This document shows positions 17,476-32,460 of a DNA stretch of 40,015 bases, piece by piece. The position numbers and the translations under genes are program-made. The notes below the pieces were generated by a model that saw nothing but the letters and a program-made list of their open reading frames with translations, ran no database searches and was not told where the DNA came from. Each line of letters starts with the position of its first letter. Position 1 is the stretch's first letter. Origin of the DNA: Gammaproteobacteria bacterium (GTDB lineage: Bacteria > Pseudomonadota > Gammaproteobacteria > JAJPIJ01); assembly GCA_021324815.1 (NCBI GenBank), contig JAJPIJ010000006.1, forward strand, positions 88,814-128,828, read 5' to 3'.

Positions 17476-18249
17476 TCAAATTTTCAAATCGTAGTCCATG
17501 GTGAGCGGGGCGTGATCGGAAAAACGTTCCTCCTTGTAAATTGCCGCGCGCTTGATGACGGGGCGTAGATCAGGGGTGACAATCTGGTAGTCGATGCGCC
17601 AGCCCACGTTCTTGGCCCAGGCCTGCCCGCGGTTTGACCACCAGGTGTATTGCTCCGGCTTCTGGTTGACCACGCGAAAGGCGTCGACGTAACCGACCTC
17701 GTCAAACAACCGCGTCAACCAGGCGCGCTCCTCCGGCAGGAATCCGGAATTCTTCTGGTTGCTCCGCCAGTTTTTGAGATCAATGTTTTGATGGGCGATG
17801 TTCCAGTCGCCGCAGAGGATGTAACTGCGCCCGTTGCGGCGCATCCTTTTCAGCGCCGGCATGAAGTGATCCATAAACGCAAATTTGACCCGCTGGCGCT
17901 CCTCTCCCGAGGAGCCGGACGGCAGATAAACGGACGCCACGCTCAGGTTGCCATAGCGCGCCTCGAGATACCGGCCTTCACGGTCCAGATCGTCCCTGCC
18001 CACGCCCTCCATGATTTCGTCCGGCGGTCTGCGGCAGTAAAGCGCCACGCCGGAATAGCCCTTTTTCTCCGCCAGATGAAAGTAGCCCTTGAAGCCTTTC
18101 GGATTCAACATCTCCGGCGTCAGTTGATCGGCCTGGGCCTTGATTTCCTGCAGGCACACGACATCGGCGCGCTGTTTGGAAAGCCAGGCAAAAAAACCCT
18201 TGCGGGCGGCGGAGCGGATGCCGTTGACATTGAGAGTAATGACCCGCAC
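17476..18249 (-). CDS. Exodeoxyribonuclease III-family protein, Crc-like
   Basis: 257-residue endonuclease/exonuclease/phosphatase-fold protein. Catalytic residues of ExoIII/AP endonucleases are present: Asn in TLNVNGIRSA, Glu in CLQEIK, Asp and Asn in GDWNIAH, Asp in GWRIDYQ, and Asp-His in FSDHAPLTMDYD. An AP-endonuclease/3'-exonuclease role in base excision repair is therefore likely. Several stretches (YLPSGSSGEE, NIAHQNIDLKNWR, GFLPEERAWL, YVDAFR) recall Pseudomonas Crc, the catabolite-repression regulator, whose gene is also next to pyrE; Crc has lost the active-site residues. The gene is divergent from pyrE across 53 nt. It is called a nuclease; a regulatory role is speculative. Confidence 0.88.
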   Translation of the reverse strand: MRVITLNVNGIRSAARKGFFAWLSKQRADVVCLQEIKAQADQLTPEMLNPKGFKGYFHLAEKKGYSGVALYCRRPPDEIMEGVGRDDLDREGRYLEARYGNLSVASVYLPSGSSGEERQRVKFAFMDHFMPALKRMRRNGRSYILCGDWNIAHQNIDLKNWRSNQKNSGFLPEERAWLTRLFDEVGYVDAFRVVNQKPEQYTWWSNRGQAWAKNVGWRIDYQIVTPDLRPVIKRAAIYKEERFSDHAPLTMDYDLKI

Positions 18250-18302
18250 GCGGCGCTCCTTTATGATGGGTGGTTCAGGGGCACGCGTTAGCCTACTACA
18301 TC

Positions 18303-18956
18303 ATGCAGGCATACCAGAAAGAATTCATAGAATTCGCGCTTCAACATCAAGTGCTGCGCTTCGGCGATTTCGTATTGAAATCCGGACGCAAAAGCCCCTT
18401 CTTCTTCAACGCCGGGTTGTTCAACAGCGGCGCGGCGTTGGATCAACTGGGACGTTGCTACGCCAGGGCCATTCAAGATTCCGGATTGCAATTCGACATG
18501 CTCTTCGGCCCGGCCTACAAGGGCATCGCGCTGGCCGCCGGCGCAGCCATTGCCCTGTTCCGGGAACACCGGCGCAACGTGCCGTACTGTTTCAATCGCA
18601 AGGAGGACAAGGATCACGGCGAGGGCGGCGGACTGGTGGGCGCGCCGCTCAAGGGACGCGTGTTGATCATCGATGACGTCATCTCCGCCGGCACCTCCGT
18701 CAACGAGTCGGTCAAATTGATCACGGCGGCGGGCGCCGTTCCCGCGGGCGTGGTGATCGCCCTGGACCGGCAGGAGCGCGGCAGCGGCCGTTTATCCGCC
18801 GTTCAGGAAATCGAGGAGCGTCACGCCCTGCGCGTCATCAGCGTCATCACGCTGCACGACTTGCTGGAATTCCTGGGCGGAAAGCCGGCCATGCAGAACG
18901 AGTTGCAGCGGGTGCGGGCCTACAGCGCCCGCCATGGGGCGGCCGGCGGCGCCTGA
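18303..18956 (+). CDS. pyrE: Orotate phosphoribosyltransferase
   Basis: Forms orotidine 5'-monophosphate from orotate and PRPP in pyrimidine synthesis; 217 residues from the ATG at 18303, which gives the standard start [20 protein letters not shown]. The frame extends 11 codons farther up without family sequence. Motifs are [45 protein letters not shown] (flexible loop with the catalytic Lys) and the PRPP motif [13 protein letters not shown]. It is divergent from the ExoIII/Crc-like gene, the pyrE-crc arrangement of Pseudomonas. A PyrK-like protein is encoded about 8 kb away, but no pyrD is in the window. Confidence 0.96.
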   Translation: MQAYQKEFIEFALQHQVLRFGDFVLKSGRKSPFFFNAGLFNSGAALDQLGRCYARAIQDSGLQFDMLFGPAYKGIALAAGAAIALFREHRRNVPYCFNRKEDKDHGEGGGLVGAPLKGRVLIIDDVISAGTSVNESVKLITAAGAVPAGVVIALDRQERGSGRLSAVQEIEERHALRVISVITLHDLLEFLGGKPAMQNELQRVRAYSARHGAAGGA

Positions 18957-18960
18957 TGGT

Positions 18961-18988
18961 TTTTGCAGCGGAATTGAAGGAGTATAAT
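18961..18988 (+). promoter_or_regulatory. Sigma-70 promoter candidate for the 19067 gene
   Basis: A perfect -10, TATAAT, lies at 18983-18988, with a weak -35 (TTTTGC, 18961-18966) 16 nt upstream. It would give a leader of roughly 70 nt; the gene's ribosome-binding site GGGGGAGG is just before the ATG. Confidence 0.5.
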
Positions 18989-19066
18989 TTCCGGGTCGAA
19001 CCGAAATATGAGCGGAACCGCTAAATTCCTGACTTAAAGTTTTCGCCGACCCCGGGGGAGGTACCC

Positions 19067-19720
19067 ATGAATTCTCATCGCAATCGGCTGGCCCTTTTGT
19101 TTTTCGCCGCGGGTTGCCTGGCGTCCGTTCCGGCCGCCGCCATCAAGTGCTGGACCAACAAGGACGGCATCAAGGAGTGCGGCAATGTGGTGCCGCCGGA
19201 ATACTCGCAGCAGGAGACCACGCAAATAAACAAGACCGGCATCGTCACCGGCAAGACCGAGCGCGCCAAGACGCCGGAGGAGATTGCCCAGGAAAAGGCC
19301 GCGGCCGAACAGAAGGCGGCGGAGGAGAAGGTCGCGGCCGAGCAGGCGGCCAAGGACCGCGTGCTGCTGGAAACCTATAATTCCGAGGATGACATGGTCA
19401 TGGCGCGCGACGGCAGGATTGCGGCCATCGAGTCGCAGATCAACATCACCCAGAATTACATCGAAAAACTCAAGGGGGACTTGAACGCCCGCATCGCCCA
19501 GGCCGCGGATCTGGAGCGGCGCGGGGAAAAACCGAACGACAAGCTGCAGGCCGACATTGAAAGCGTGCGCGGGCAGATCAAGAAAAACGAGGACTTCATC
19601 GCCAGCAAGAAAGAGGAGGAAACGGCGGTGCGCGGCCAATTTGACGCCGACATCGCCCGTTACCGCCAGTTGAAACAAAATCCTCCCAAGGCTTCCGCGG
19701 CAGCAGCGGACAAACCCTGA
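19067..19720 (+). CDS. Exported coiled-coil protein, DUF4124-like
   Basis: 217-residue protein with a signal peptide (LALLFFAAGCLASVPAAA) followed by IKCWTNKDGIKECGNVVPPE, which resembles the short DUF4124 motif (a W-x-D/N-x-x-G pattern with cysteines). The rest is a long charged helix rich in Ala, Glu and Lys, from about residue 68 to 200 (PEEIAQEKAAAEQKAAEEKV, LEETAVRGQF-like heptads), which should form a coiled coil. The two Cys could form a disulfide. A strong Shine-Dalgarno (GGGGGAGG) fixes the start. The function is not known; location is probably periplasmic. The next gene, slmA, converges on it. Confidence 0.82.
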   Translation: MNSHRNRLALLFFAAGCLASVPAAAIKCWTNKDGIKECGNVVPPEYSQQETTQINKTGIVTGKTERAKTPEEIAQEKAAAEQKAAEEKVAAEQAAKDRVLLETYNSEDDMVMARDGRIAAIESQINITQNYIEKLKGDLNARIAQAADLERRGEKPNDKLQADIESVRGQIKKNEDFIASKKEEETAVRGQFDADIARYRQLKQNPPKASAAAADKP

Positions 19721-19724
19721 GGGT

Positions 19725-19737
19725 GCCCCGCCGGGGC
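19725..19737. terminator. Short hairpin between convergent genes
   Basis: GCCCC-GCC-GGGGC forms a compact G+C-rich hairpin in the 22-nt gap between the coiled-coil gene and slmA. It has no T-tract on either side, so terminator function is uncertain. Confidence 0.3.
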
Positions 19738-19742
19738 GGCGG

Positions 19743-23964
<4,222 letters not shown>

Positions 23965-23986
23965 GGAATATCCCCATGACCACGGG

Positions 23987-24448
23987 TCAGAGCCGGCCCG
24001 TGTGGCCGAAACCACCCTCGCCCCGCCCGCTGGCGGTGAATTCCTCAACGACGGTGAATTCCGCCCGCACGACGGGCACAAACACCAGTTGCGCAATGCG
24101 CTCCCCCGGCTGGATGTTAAAAGACTCGCGCCCCCGATTCCAGCAGGAAACAAAAATCTGTCCCTGATAATCCGAGTCGATCAGCCCCACCAGATTGCCG
24201 AGTACGATACCATGCTTGTGCCCCAGACCGGATCGCGGTAGAACGATCGCCGCCATTGCCTCATCGCCGATGTGAATCGCCATGCCGGTCGGGATCAGCT
24301 GCGCATCGCCCGGCATCAACGTGACCATCGTCTCCACACAGGCGCGCAGATCGATGCCCGCGGCACCGGCCGTGGCGTACGACGGCAGGGGGTAATCACG
24401 ACCCAGGCGCGGGTCGAGCAGCTTAAGCTGGATGCCGCGCATGCGCAT
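23987..24448 (-). CDS. dut: Deoxyuridine 5'-triphosphate nucleotidohydrolase
   Basis: Trimeric dUTPase that splits dUTP into dUMP and PPi, keeping uracil out of DNA and feeding dTMP synthesis; 153 residues. The five family motifs are visible: [41 protein letters not shown] and the C-terminal [11 protein letters not shown] arm. The start at 24448 lies inside the end of coaBC (26-nt overlap); ATG at 24442 is an alternative. algC begins 22 nt after its stop. coaBC-dut is one of the most conserved gene pairs in gammaproteobacteria. Confidence 0.96.
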   Translation of the reverse strand: MRMRGIQLKLLDPRLGRDYPLPSYATAGAAGIDLRACVETMVTLMPGDAQLIPTGMAIHIGDEAMAAIVLPRSGLGHKHGIVLGNLVGLIDSDYQGQIFVSCWNRGRESFNIQPGERIAQLVFVPVVRAEFTVVEEFTASGRGEGGFGHTGRL

Positions 24449-25640
24449 GATAGCGTTCCGCGATCAACGCCACCAACTGGCGCGCGAGTTTCTCCTTCGG
24501 GGCGCACGGCAATATCCGTTCGCCCTGAGGCCAGAAGACCGACAGGTTGTTGTCGTCGCTCTCGAATCCCTGGGCGGGCAGACTTACGTCGTTTGCTGCT
24601 ATCATGTCCACCCCCTTTTTTTCCAGTTTGGCGCGGGCGTTGACGGCCAGTTGCTCCGTCTCGGCGGCAAATCCCACGGTGAATGGCCGCCGGGCTTGCG
24701 CCGCAACCGTTGCCAGAATATCCGGATTGGGCACCAGCGTCAGCGTCAGCGGTTCATCGCCACGCTTCAGTTTCTGCTCGCCCACGGTGGCGCTCCGGTA
24801 ATCGGTGACGGCGGCGGCGGCAATGAAGATGTTCGTGCCGTCCAGCTCGCGCGAGACCGCCTCCGCCATCTCCCTGGCCGTGGTCACGGCAATGCATCTC
24901 ACCGTCTCGGGAGCCGTCAGGTTTGAAGGGCCGCTGATCAAGGTGACCGCGGCGCCGGCCTCGGCGCTGGCCCGGGCGATGGCATAGCCCATTTTTCCCG
25001 AACTGCGGTTGCTCAAGTAGCGCACGGGATCGATGGCCTCGCGCGTCGGGCCGGCGGTCACCAGCACCTTCAGCCCCGCCAGCGCATCGTTCACGAATCT
25101 GGCGTTCAGGCCTTCGATCAGCCGGTCAACCTCCAGCATCCGCCCGGGCCCGACCTCCCCGCAGGCCTGCTCGCCGGAGGCGGGGCCGAGTATCTCCACG
25201 CCGCGTTGCCTCAGCAGGGCCACATTGGCCTGCGTGGCCGCCGCCAGCCACATCTGTTGATTCATCGCCGGGGCGATCAATAGCGGCGCGCTCGTGGCGA
25301 GACACACAGTGGTCAGCAAATCATCCGCCAGCCCATGCGCGAGTTTTCCCATCACGTCCGCGCTCGCGGGCGCGATGATGACGGCATCCGCCCAACGCGC
25401 CAGTTCGATATGTCCCATTCCCGCCTCGGCATTGACATCAAACAAGTCGGTGCGCACCGGCTGCCCCGACAGGGCTTGCAGGGTCAATGGGCCGATGAAT
25501 TGATAGGCCGCTCGCGTCATGACCACGCGGACCCGGGCACCGCGTTCCCGGATGCGGCGCGTCAGTTCCGCGCCTTTGTAGGCGGCGACGCCGCCGCTGA
25601 TGCCCAGAACGATGCGCTTTTGCCGCAAGGCGTTAATCAT
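24423..25640 (-). CDS. coaBC: Bifunctional phosphopantothenoylcysteine synthetase/decarboxylase
   Basis: Two consecutive steps of coenzyme A synthesis in one 405-residue protein. The N-terminal CoaC flavoprotein domain (about 1-185) has [20 protein letters not shown], the active His in [10 protein letters not shown], the substrate-binding APAMNQQMW and the Cys loop [13 protein letters not shown]. The C-terminal CoaB domain begins [20 protein letters not shown] and contains [20 protein letters not shown] and FAAETEQL, where CTP activates phosphopantothenate before cysteine addition. It is first in the operon leading to slmA and is divergent from radC across 113 nt. Confidence 0.96.
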   Translation of the reverse strand: MINALRQKRIVLGISGGVAAYKGAELTRRIRERGARVRVVMTRAAYQFIGPLTLQALSGQPVRTDLFDVNAEAGMGHIELARWADAVIIAPASADVMGKLAHGLADDLLTTVCLATSAPLLIAPAMNQQMWLAAATQANVALLRQRGVEILGPASGEQACGEVGPGRMLEVDRLIEGLNARFVNDALAGLKVLVTAGPTREAIDPVRYLSNRSSGKMGYAIARASAEAGAAVTLISGPSNLTAPETVRCIAVTTAREMAEAVSRELDGTNIFIAAAAVTDYRSATVGEQKLKRGDEPLTLTLVPNPDILATVAAQARRPFTVGFAAETEQLAVNARAKLEKKGVDMIAANDVSLPAQGFESDDNNLSVFWPQGERILPCAPKEKLARQLVALIAERYHAHARHPA

Positions 25641-25672
25641 GGGTTCCCCGTCCTTGTCGTGTTGCCGGCGAT

Positions 25673-25701
25673 TTTACCCAAAGCCGCTTCATTCTTATAC
25701 T
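25673..25701 (+). promoter_or_regulatory. Sigma-70 promoter candidate for radC
   Basis: TTTACC (25673-25678) and TATACT (25696-25701) with a 17-nt spacer lie in the coaBC/radC divergent spacer, about 50 nt before the radC ATG. Confidence 0.45.
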
Positions 25702-25753
25702 TTCCGGCACAGTAATCATTTACACTCTCACCCCTGATCCTCGAGACAATCCC

Positions 25754-26428
25754 ATGGCCATCACTGATTGGCCGGAAGATGACCGGCCGCGCGAGAAGCT
25801 TTTGCGGCGTGGAAGGCGCGCCCTGTCGGACGTCGAATTACTGGCCATTTTTCTCCGCACTGGGGTGCGCGGCCGCACCGCCATCGATCTGGCACGCGAA
25901 CTGTTGCGTGAGTTTGGAGGCTTGCGCGCGCTGCTGGAGGCCGACCCGGCGCGTCTGCACCGGCACAAAGGGATGGGGCCGGCCAAGTACGTGCAATTGT
26001 CGGCGGCGCTGGAACTGGGTTGCCGCTATCTCGAAACAGGCCTGCGGCGCGCCAACGCGTTGACGGATCCCCGCGACGCCCGCGATTATCTGCATGCGCG
26101 GCTGACCGGCCATGATCGCGAGGTGTTTGCCTGCCTGATGCTGGACAACAGGCATCGTGTCATTGCCTTCGAGGAACTCTTTTACGGCAGCATCGATGCC
26201 GCATCGATCCACGCCCGCGAAGTGGTCAAGACGGTCTTGCGCCACAACGCCGCGGCCGTCATCTTCGCCCACAACCACCCCTCGGGGGTCGCCGAGCCCA
26301 GTCAGTCCGACCTGCACATCACCCGCCGGTTGCAGTCCGCGCTGGCGTTGGTGGAGGTGCGGGTCTTGGACCACATCATCGTTGGAGATACGCTGACCGT
26401 TTCGCTGGCCGAGCGCGGGCAGATGTAG
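25754..26428 (+). CDS. radC: RadC family JAMM-domain protein
   Basis: 224-residue protein with an N-terminal UPF0758 helix-hairpin-helix region ([20 protein letters not shown], then [10 protein letters not shown]) and a C-terminal JAB1/MPN metalloprotease-like domain. The JAMM metal site is complete: [15 protein letters not shown], with the His pair at about 173 and 175, the Ser and the Asp. The name RadC reflects an early link to DNA repair that was later questioned; the actual substrate is unknown. It is on the opposite strand to its neighbours and converges on gyrB with a 16-nt gap and no clear terminator. Confidence 0.94.
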   Translation: MAITDWPEDDRPREKLLRRGRRALSDVELLAIFLRTGVRGRTAIDLARELLREFGGLRALLEADPARLHRHKGMGPAKYVQLSAALELGCRYLETGLRRANALTDPRDARDYLHARLTGHDREVFACLMLDNRHRVIAFEELFYGSIDAASIHAREVVKTVLRHNAAAVIFAHNHPSGVAEPSQSDLHITRRLQSALALVEVRVLDHIIVGDTLTVSLAERGQM

Positions 26429-26444
26429 ATCGGGGCAGCTCGTT

Positions 26445-28949
<2,505 letters not shown>

Positions 28950-30050
28950 TCACAAGCGCATTGGCATTATGACGTACTTACTCATATCCCCGCCTATTGC
29001 GTGAATCAGGCAACTTTTATCTGGCGATGAGAATTCTAGCTGCACTTTCTCGCTTCTAATGGCATCCAATGCATCCAGCAAGTAAACCACATTAAACCCT
29101 ATTTCCATTTCTTGACCTTCATATTCAACCTCGATGTCTTCTTCCGCTTCTTCTTGATCTGGATTATGGGCCAAGGCTTGAATCATCCCCTTTTTAAGGG
29201 TCAATCGTACCCCCCTGAACTTTTCATTTGACAAGATAGATGTTCTTGCCAATCCTTGCCGCAAGGCGTCTCGTTCCGTTTTTACAACCTTATCCCCTTT
29301 CGCGGGTATAACCCTTGTGTAATCTGGAAACTTCCCATCGACCAATTTTGTTGTAATTTCCTGCTGTTGCATGGCCGCACGAAAATGATTCTGACTTATT
29401 TGTACTTCCACTTCTACATCATGCTCCGGCAACATATGCCACAGCTCCATAACCCCTTTTCTTGGGATGATTATCTGCGTGTTCTCTTTCACGCCAGTGG
29501 AAATTTCCGCATCACTCAATGCCAAACGATGACCATCTGTTGCCACCATGCGTATTCTCTGTTCCCCCAACTCTACCAACATGCCATTGAGGTAATAACG
29601 AACATCTTGGTGCGCCATTGCAAACTGGGTATCTCCTATCAGCCGCTTGAGGATGCTGGCCGGCAAACAGAACTTTAATTGTGGCTGTATCCCCCCCAGT
29701 GTTGGGTAATCGGATGCAGGAAGTGTTGAGAGCGTGAAGCGACTACGTCCACTTTTAAGCTGGGCACGGTTGTCTTTCACTTCCAAGTGAATTTCAGTGT
29801 CCGCAGGCAAAGCTTTACATATATCGATGAACTTTCGCGCCGGTATAGTAGTACTTCCTTGTATTTGCACATGATTTTTAATATGTGTCACCACCTCCAC
29901 CTCCATGTCTGTTGCCATCAGCGTAATTTTGTCCTTCTCTGCCACTATCAGCATATTATTTAAAATAGGCAGTGCTTGACGACGCTCAATTACACTATTT
30001 ACCACTTGTAGAGGCCCCAGTAGTACCTCTCGGTTAATTGTTACTTTCAT
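28950..30050 (-). CDS. dnaN: DNA polymerase III beta sliding clamp
   Basis: Processivity clamp of the replicase, 366 residues as in E. coli. It begins MKVTINREVLLGPLQVVNSV, then IERRQALPILNNMLI. Three clamp domains are indicated by length and by conserved points such as IPARKFIDICKALP, GRSRFTLSTLPASDYP, MVATDGHRLALSD and the C-terminal MPMRL, which contributes to the partner-binding pocket. A clear ribosome-binding site (AAGGAAT) precedes the ATG. The A+T content is much higher than in genes outside the origin region. It lies between dnaA (173-nt spacer) and gyrB (42-nt spacer) on the same strand. Confidence 0.97.
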   Translation of the reverse strand: MKVTINREVLLGPLQVVNSVIERRQALPILNNMLIVAEKDKITLMATDMEVEVVTHIKNHVQIQGSTTIPARKFIDICKALPADTEIHLEVKDNRAQLKSGRSRFTLSTLPASDYPTLGGIQPQLKFCLPASILKRLIGDTQFAMAHQDVRYYLNGMLVELGEQRIRMVATDGHRLALSDAEISTGVKENTQIIIPRKGVMELWHMLPEHDVEVEVQISQNHFRAAMQQQEITTKLVDGKFPDYTRVIPAKGDKVVKTERDALRQGLARTSILSNEKFRGVRLTLKKGMIQALAHNPDQEEAEEDIEVEYEGQEMEIGFNVVYLLDALDAIRSEKVQLEFSSPDKSCLIHAIGGDMSKYVIMPMRL

Positions 30051-30223
30051 AACCTATTCCTTAAATTAGTCTTAATTATTATGTGTATAAAATAACAATA
30101 TTTATAATTAAATAGTAAAAACAATATGTTATGTTAACAACAAGTTGATGATATCTCTGTTTATAATCTGTTATTGAAATTACATAGTCATCATCTGAAG
30201 AAAAGATACACGGTATGTGCACA
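30051..30223. other. oriC: Candidate oriC: A+T-rich dnaA-dnaN spacer
   Basis: This noncoding 173-nt spacer contains one perfect DnaA box (30082-30090) and a one-mismatch box (TGTTTATAA, 30158-30166). By hand count the row 30061-30120 has only 6 G or C in 60, against well over 60% in most of the window. Such a strand-opening core next to dnaA is typical of replication origins. It also carries the dnaN leader. The dnaA-rpmH spacer is the competing location, as in Pseudomonas. Confidence 0.55.
30082..30090 (-). promoter_or_regulatory. DnaA box
   Basis: TTATACACA on the minus strand matches the consensus TTATNCACA exactly. It lies inside the A+T-rich dnaA-dnaN spacer. Confidence 0.65.
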
Positions 30224-31579
30224 TCAAGAAGATAATGTTCTCCCCAGGTTGGTGTGGTCTTCGCAAATGCGCGGTTCTGACTTGATCAAGTCATTTATCT
30301 TGCGGCAGGCGTGCAAGACAGTGGTGTGATCCCGTCCGCCGAAAGCGTCACCGATTTCCGGGAGGCTATGGTTGGTTAATTCCTTGCAGAGCGACATGGC
30401 CATTTGACGTGGTCTAGCGATCGACCGGCTGCGTCGCTTGGATAGGAGATCGGACACCCTGATTTTGTAGTACTCCGCCACCGTCTTCTGTATGTATTCA
30501 ATCGTTACCATTTTTTCCTGGAGGGCCAGCAAATCCTTCAATGCCTCCTTGGCGAATTCAAGGCTGATGGGCTTCCCTTTGAATCTAGCGTTGGCGACGA
30601 TTCGGTGCAGTGCGCCCTCGAGTTCGCGAATATTGGAGCGAAACCGCTTGGCGACGAAAAACGCCACCTCATCAGGAAGTTCAATCTGCGCGTGCGCCGC
30701 CTTGCTCATGAGGATGGCGACACGAGTTTCGAGTTCCGGGGGTTCTATGGCCACGGTCAGCCCCCAGCTGAATCGTGATTTGAGACGTTCCTCAACACCC
30801 GTAACTTCCTTGGGATAGCGATCACAAGTGAGGACGATTTGCTGTTGGCCTTCAAGCAACGTATTGAAAGTATGGAAAAATTCCTCCTGGGAGCGCTCCT
30901 TGCCCGCAAAGAACTGAATATCATCGATGAGGAGCGCATCCACGGACCTGTAATAGCGCTTGAAGTCATTGATGGCATTGTGCTGCAAGGCCTTGACCAT
31001 GTCTGCGACAAACCGCTCGGATCGTAGGTAGACCACGCGAGCCTGCGGTCTGGCCTCGAGTATGGCATTGCCAATGGCGTGCATGAGGTGGGTTTTGCCC
31101 AGACCCACACCGCCGCAGATGAACAATGGATTGTAGGCAGTCCCGGGGTTCTGGGCGACTTGCATGGAGGCAGCCCGGGCCAGTTGATTGGATTTGCCTT
31201 CAACGAAAGTTTCGAAGGAATATTGTGTATTGATACTGGAGGAAAATCCGCTGTAATCCTTGCCGATTTTCGCTTCCCCCACCCTCTTGGCGCCATCTCC
31301 TGACAAGGTGGGGTCGTGATTGTCGGGGGGGCTGGCTGTGCTGCCAACGCATATTTCCACGGCACAAGGCTGATCGCCGTTCAGGCCGTTTACAATTTGC
31401 GAAATGGAATTGATGTACTTGTTTTTAATCCAGTCCACGACGAAGCGATTGGGGGCCAGCAATTTCAACACGTTTCCATCGTAGACCGCCTGCAAGGGCC
31501 TGATCCATGTATTGAATTGTTGCGCGGGAAGCTCGCCTTCCAGATGCTCTATGCATTGTTTCCAAACGTCGTTTTTCAT
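30224..31579 (-). CDS. dnaA: Chromosomal replication initiator DnaA
   Basis: AAA+ initiator that binds DnaA boxes and opens oriC; 451 residues. Domain I starts [20 protein letters not shown] with the usual WIRPL motif. Domain II is a short linker (about 80-115). Domain III starts at [18 protein letters not shown] and has Walker A GGVGLGKT (156-163), Walker [21 protein letters not shown] and the sensor region [12 protein letters not shown]. Domain IV holds the DNA-binding signature [20 protein letters not shown] followed by [12 protein letters not shown]. The gene is divergent from rpmH, and a perfect DnaA box lies in the upstream spacer, consistent with autoregulation. Domain II is short compared with E. 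coli (467 residues overall). Confidence 0.97.
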   Translation of the reverse strand: MKNDVWKQCIEHLEGELPAQQFNTWIRPLQAVYDGNVLKLLAPNRFVVDWIKNKYINSISQIVNGLNGDQPCAVEICVGSTASPPDNHDPTLSGDGAKRVGEAKIGKDYSGFSSSINTQYSFETFVEGKSNQLARAASMQVAQNPGTAYNPLFICGGVGLGKTHLMHAIGNAILEARPQARVVYLRSERFVADMVKALQHNAINDFKRYYRSVDALLIDDIQFFAGKERSQEEFFHTFNTLLEGQQQIVLTCDRYPKEVTGVEERLKSRFSWGLTVAIEPPELETRVAILMSKAAHAQIELPDEVAFFVAKRFRSNIRELEGALHRIVANARFKGKPISLEFAKEALKDLLALQEKMVTIEYIQKTVAEYYKIRVSDLLSKRRSRSIARPRQMAMSLCKELTNHSLPEIGDAFGGRDHTTVLHACRKINDLIKSEPRICEDHTNLGRTLSS

Positions 31580-31652
31580 TTTGAAATCCGGCTTGTTGGA
31601 TGGCAGGCATGGAGTTGAAAATTTGACTTCAGCTTATACTCAATTAAGCGGG

Positions 31653-31661
31653 TTATCCACA
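31653..31661 (+). promoter_or_regulatory. DnaA box upstream of dnaA
   Basis: TTATCCACA is a perfect high-affinity DnaA box in the 188-nt dnaA-rpmH spacer. A one-mismatch box, TTATACTCA, precedes it at 31634-31642. The site could serve origin function or DnaA autoregulation. Confidence 0.7.
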
Positions 31662-31699
31662 TTTCATTATCACCTGTTTTTGATCCGCCCCCGTCAGGA

Positions 31700-31728
31700 T
31701 TGACAGTCCCTTCTTCAAACCTTAGGAT
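31700..31728 (+). promoter_or_regulatory. Promoter of rpmH-rnpA
   Basis: A perfect -35, TTGACA (31700-31705), and TAGGAT (31723-31728) with a 17-nt spacer lie about 40 nt before the rpmH ATG, reading away from dnaA. Confidence 0.6.
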
Positions 31729-31767
31729 GCGCCGCCCTGAAGAAGAAGTGGGTAAAGACCGGACGCC

Positions 31768-31902
31768 ATGAAGCGCACCTACCAGCCCAGCAAGCTCAAG
31801 CGCAAGCGCCTGCATGGATTTCGTGCGCGGATGAAGACTCGCGGCGGCCGTGCCGTGCTCAAGTCCCGCCGCGCCAAGGGCCGCGTCAAGCTTAGCGCGT
31901 AA
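31768..31902 (+). CDS. rpmH: 50S ribosomal protein L34
   Basis: 44-residue ribosomal protein, highly basic. It starts [18 protein letters not shown] and contains [19 protein letters not shown], the family signature; the length is normal. It is preceded by a good promoter and followed after 9 nt by rnpA, the universal rpmH-rnpA pair. Being the first gene to the right of dnaA and read in the opposite direction, it marks the point where gene orientation switches. Confidence 0.98.
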   Translation: MKRTYQPSKLKRKRLHGFRARMKTRGGRAVLKSRRAKGRVKLSA

Positions 31903-31911
31903 GTCCAAAGC

Positions 31912-32268
31912 GTGATCGCGCGGCGTCGGCAGCAACTCACGCGCAGGGACTTCGAGAGGATTTCCACACAAGCCGACTGGAGATGCAAGTCCGCGGGCTG
32001 CGCCGCCAGTGCCAGCCGCAACGGCTCCGGGAAGGCCAGGCTGGGCTTGATCGCCGGCAAGAAAGCGCTGCCGTTGGCGGTGTCCAGAAACCGGTTTAAA
32101 CGCATCGCTCGGGAGGTTTTCCGGCAACATGAAGGACGGCTCCGCGGGCTGGACGTCATCATATCGGCGCGTGTTCATGCCTGCGGCATGCAAAGGCATG
32201 AACTCAGGACTTCGCTGCAACAACTGGTTGCGAGGCTAGCCGGGTGCGCCGCCTCCTCATCGCTTTAA
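31912..32268 (+). CDS. rnpA: Ribonuclease P protein component
   Basis: Basic protein subunit of RNase P, which matures tRNA 5' ends; 118 residues. The N-terminal RRRQQLTRRDFERI and the family signature RNRFKRIAREVFRQH are visible, with a preceding ARLGLIAGKKALPLAVSRN. A GTG at 31912 is the start, 9 nt after the rpmH stop. The protein is strongly basic, as needed to bind the RNA subunit (rnpB is not in the window). The last 25 nt overlap yidD. Confidence 0.93.
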   Translation: MIARRRQQLTRRDFERISTQADWRCKSAGCAASASRNGSGKARLGLIAGKKALPLAVSRNRFKRIAREVFRQHEGRLRGLDVIISARVHACGMQRHELRTSLQQLVARLAGCAASSSL

Positions 32269-32456
32269 TCGTCCTCTGGCGCGGGCTTTTCAGCCCGCTC
32301 TATGGCCCCTGCTGCCGCTATCTGCCCACCTGTTCGGCCTATGCGCAGGAGGCGCTGGCCCGCCATGGCTTGTGGCGCGGCATTCGGCTGACGCTTCGCA
32401 GACTGGCCCGCTGCCACCCCTGGGGGGGCTGCGGGGTGGATGCGGTGCCAAGGTAA
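32244..32456 (+). CDS. yidD: Membrane protein insertion efficiency factor YidD
   Basis: 70-residue peripheral membrane protein that aids YidC-dependent insertion. The conserved core is FSPLYGPCCRYLPTCSAYAQ, with its cysteines, and HPWGGCGVDAVP near the end. A basic amphipathic N-terminus (MRRLLIALIVLWRG) fits membrane association. The GTG start lies inside rnpA, and yidC begins 4 nt after its stop, so the rnpA-yidD-yidC genes are translationally linked. Confidence 0.95.
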   Translation: MRRLLIALIVLWRGLFSPLYGPCCRYLPTCSAYAQEALARHGLWRGIRLTLRRLARCHPWGGCGVDAVPR

Positions 32457-32460
32457 CTGC

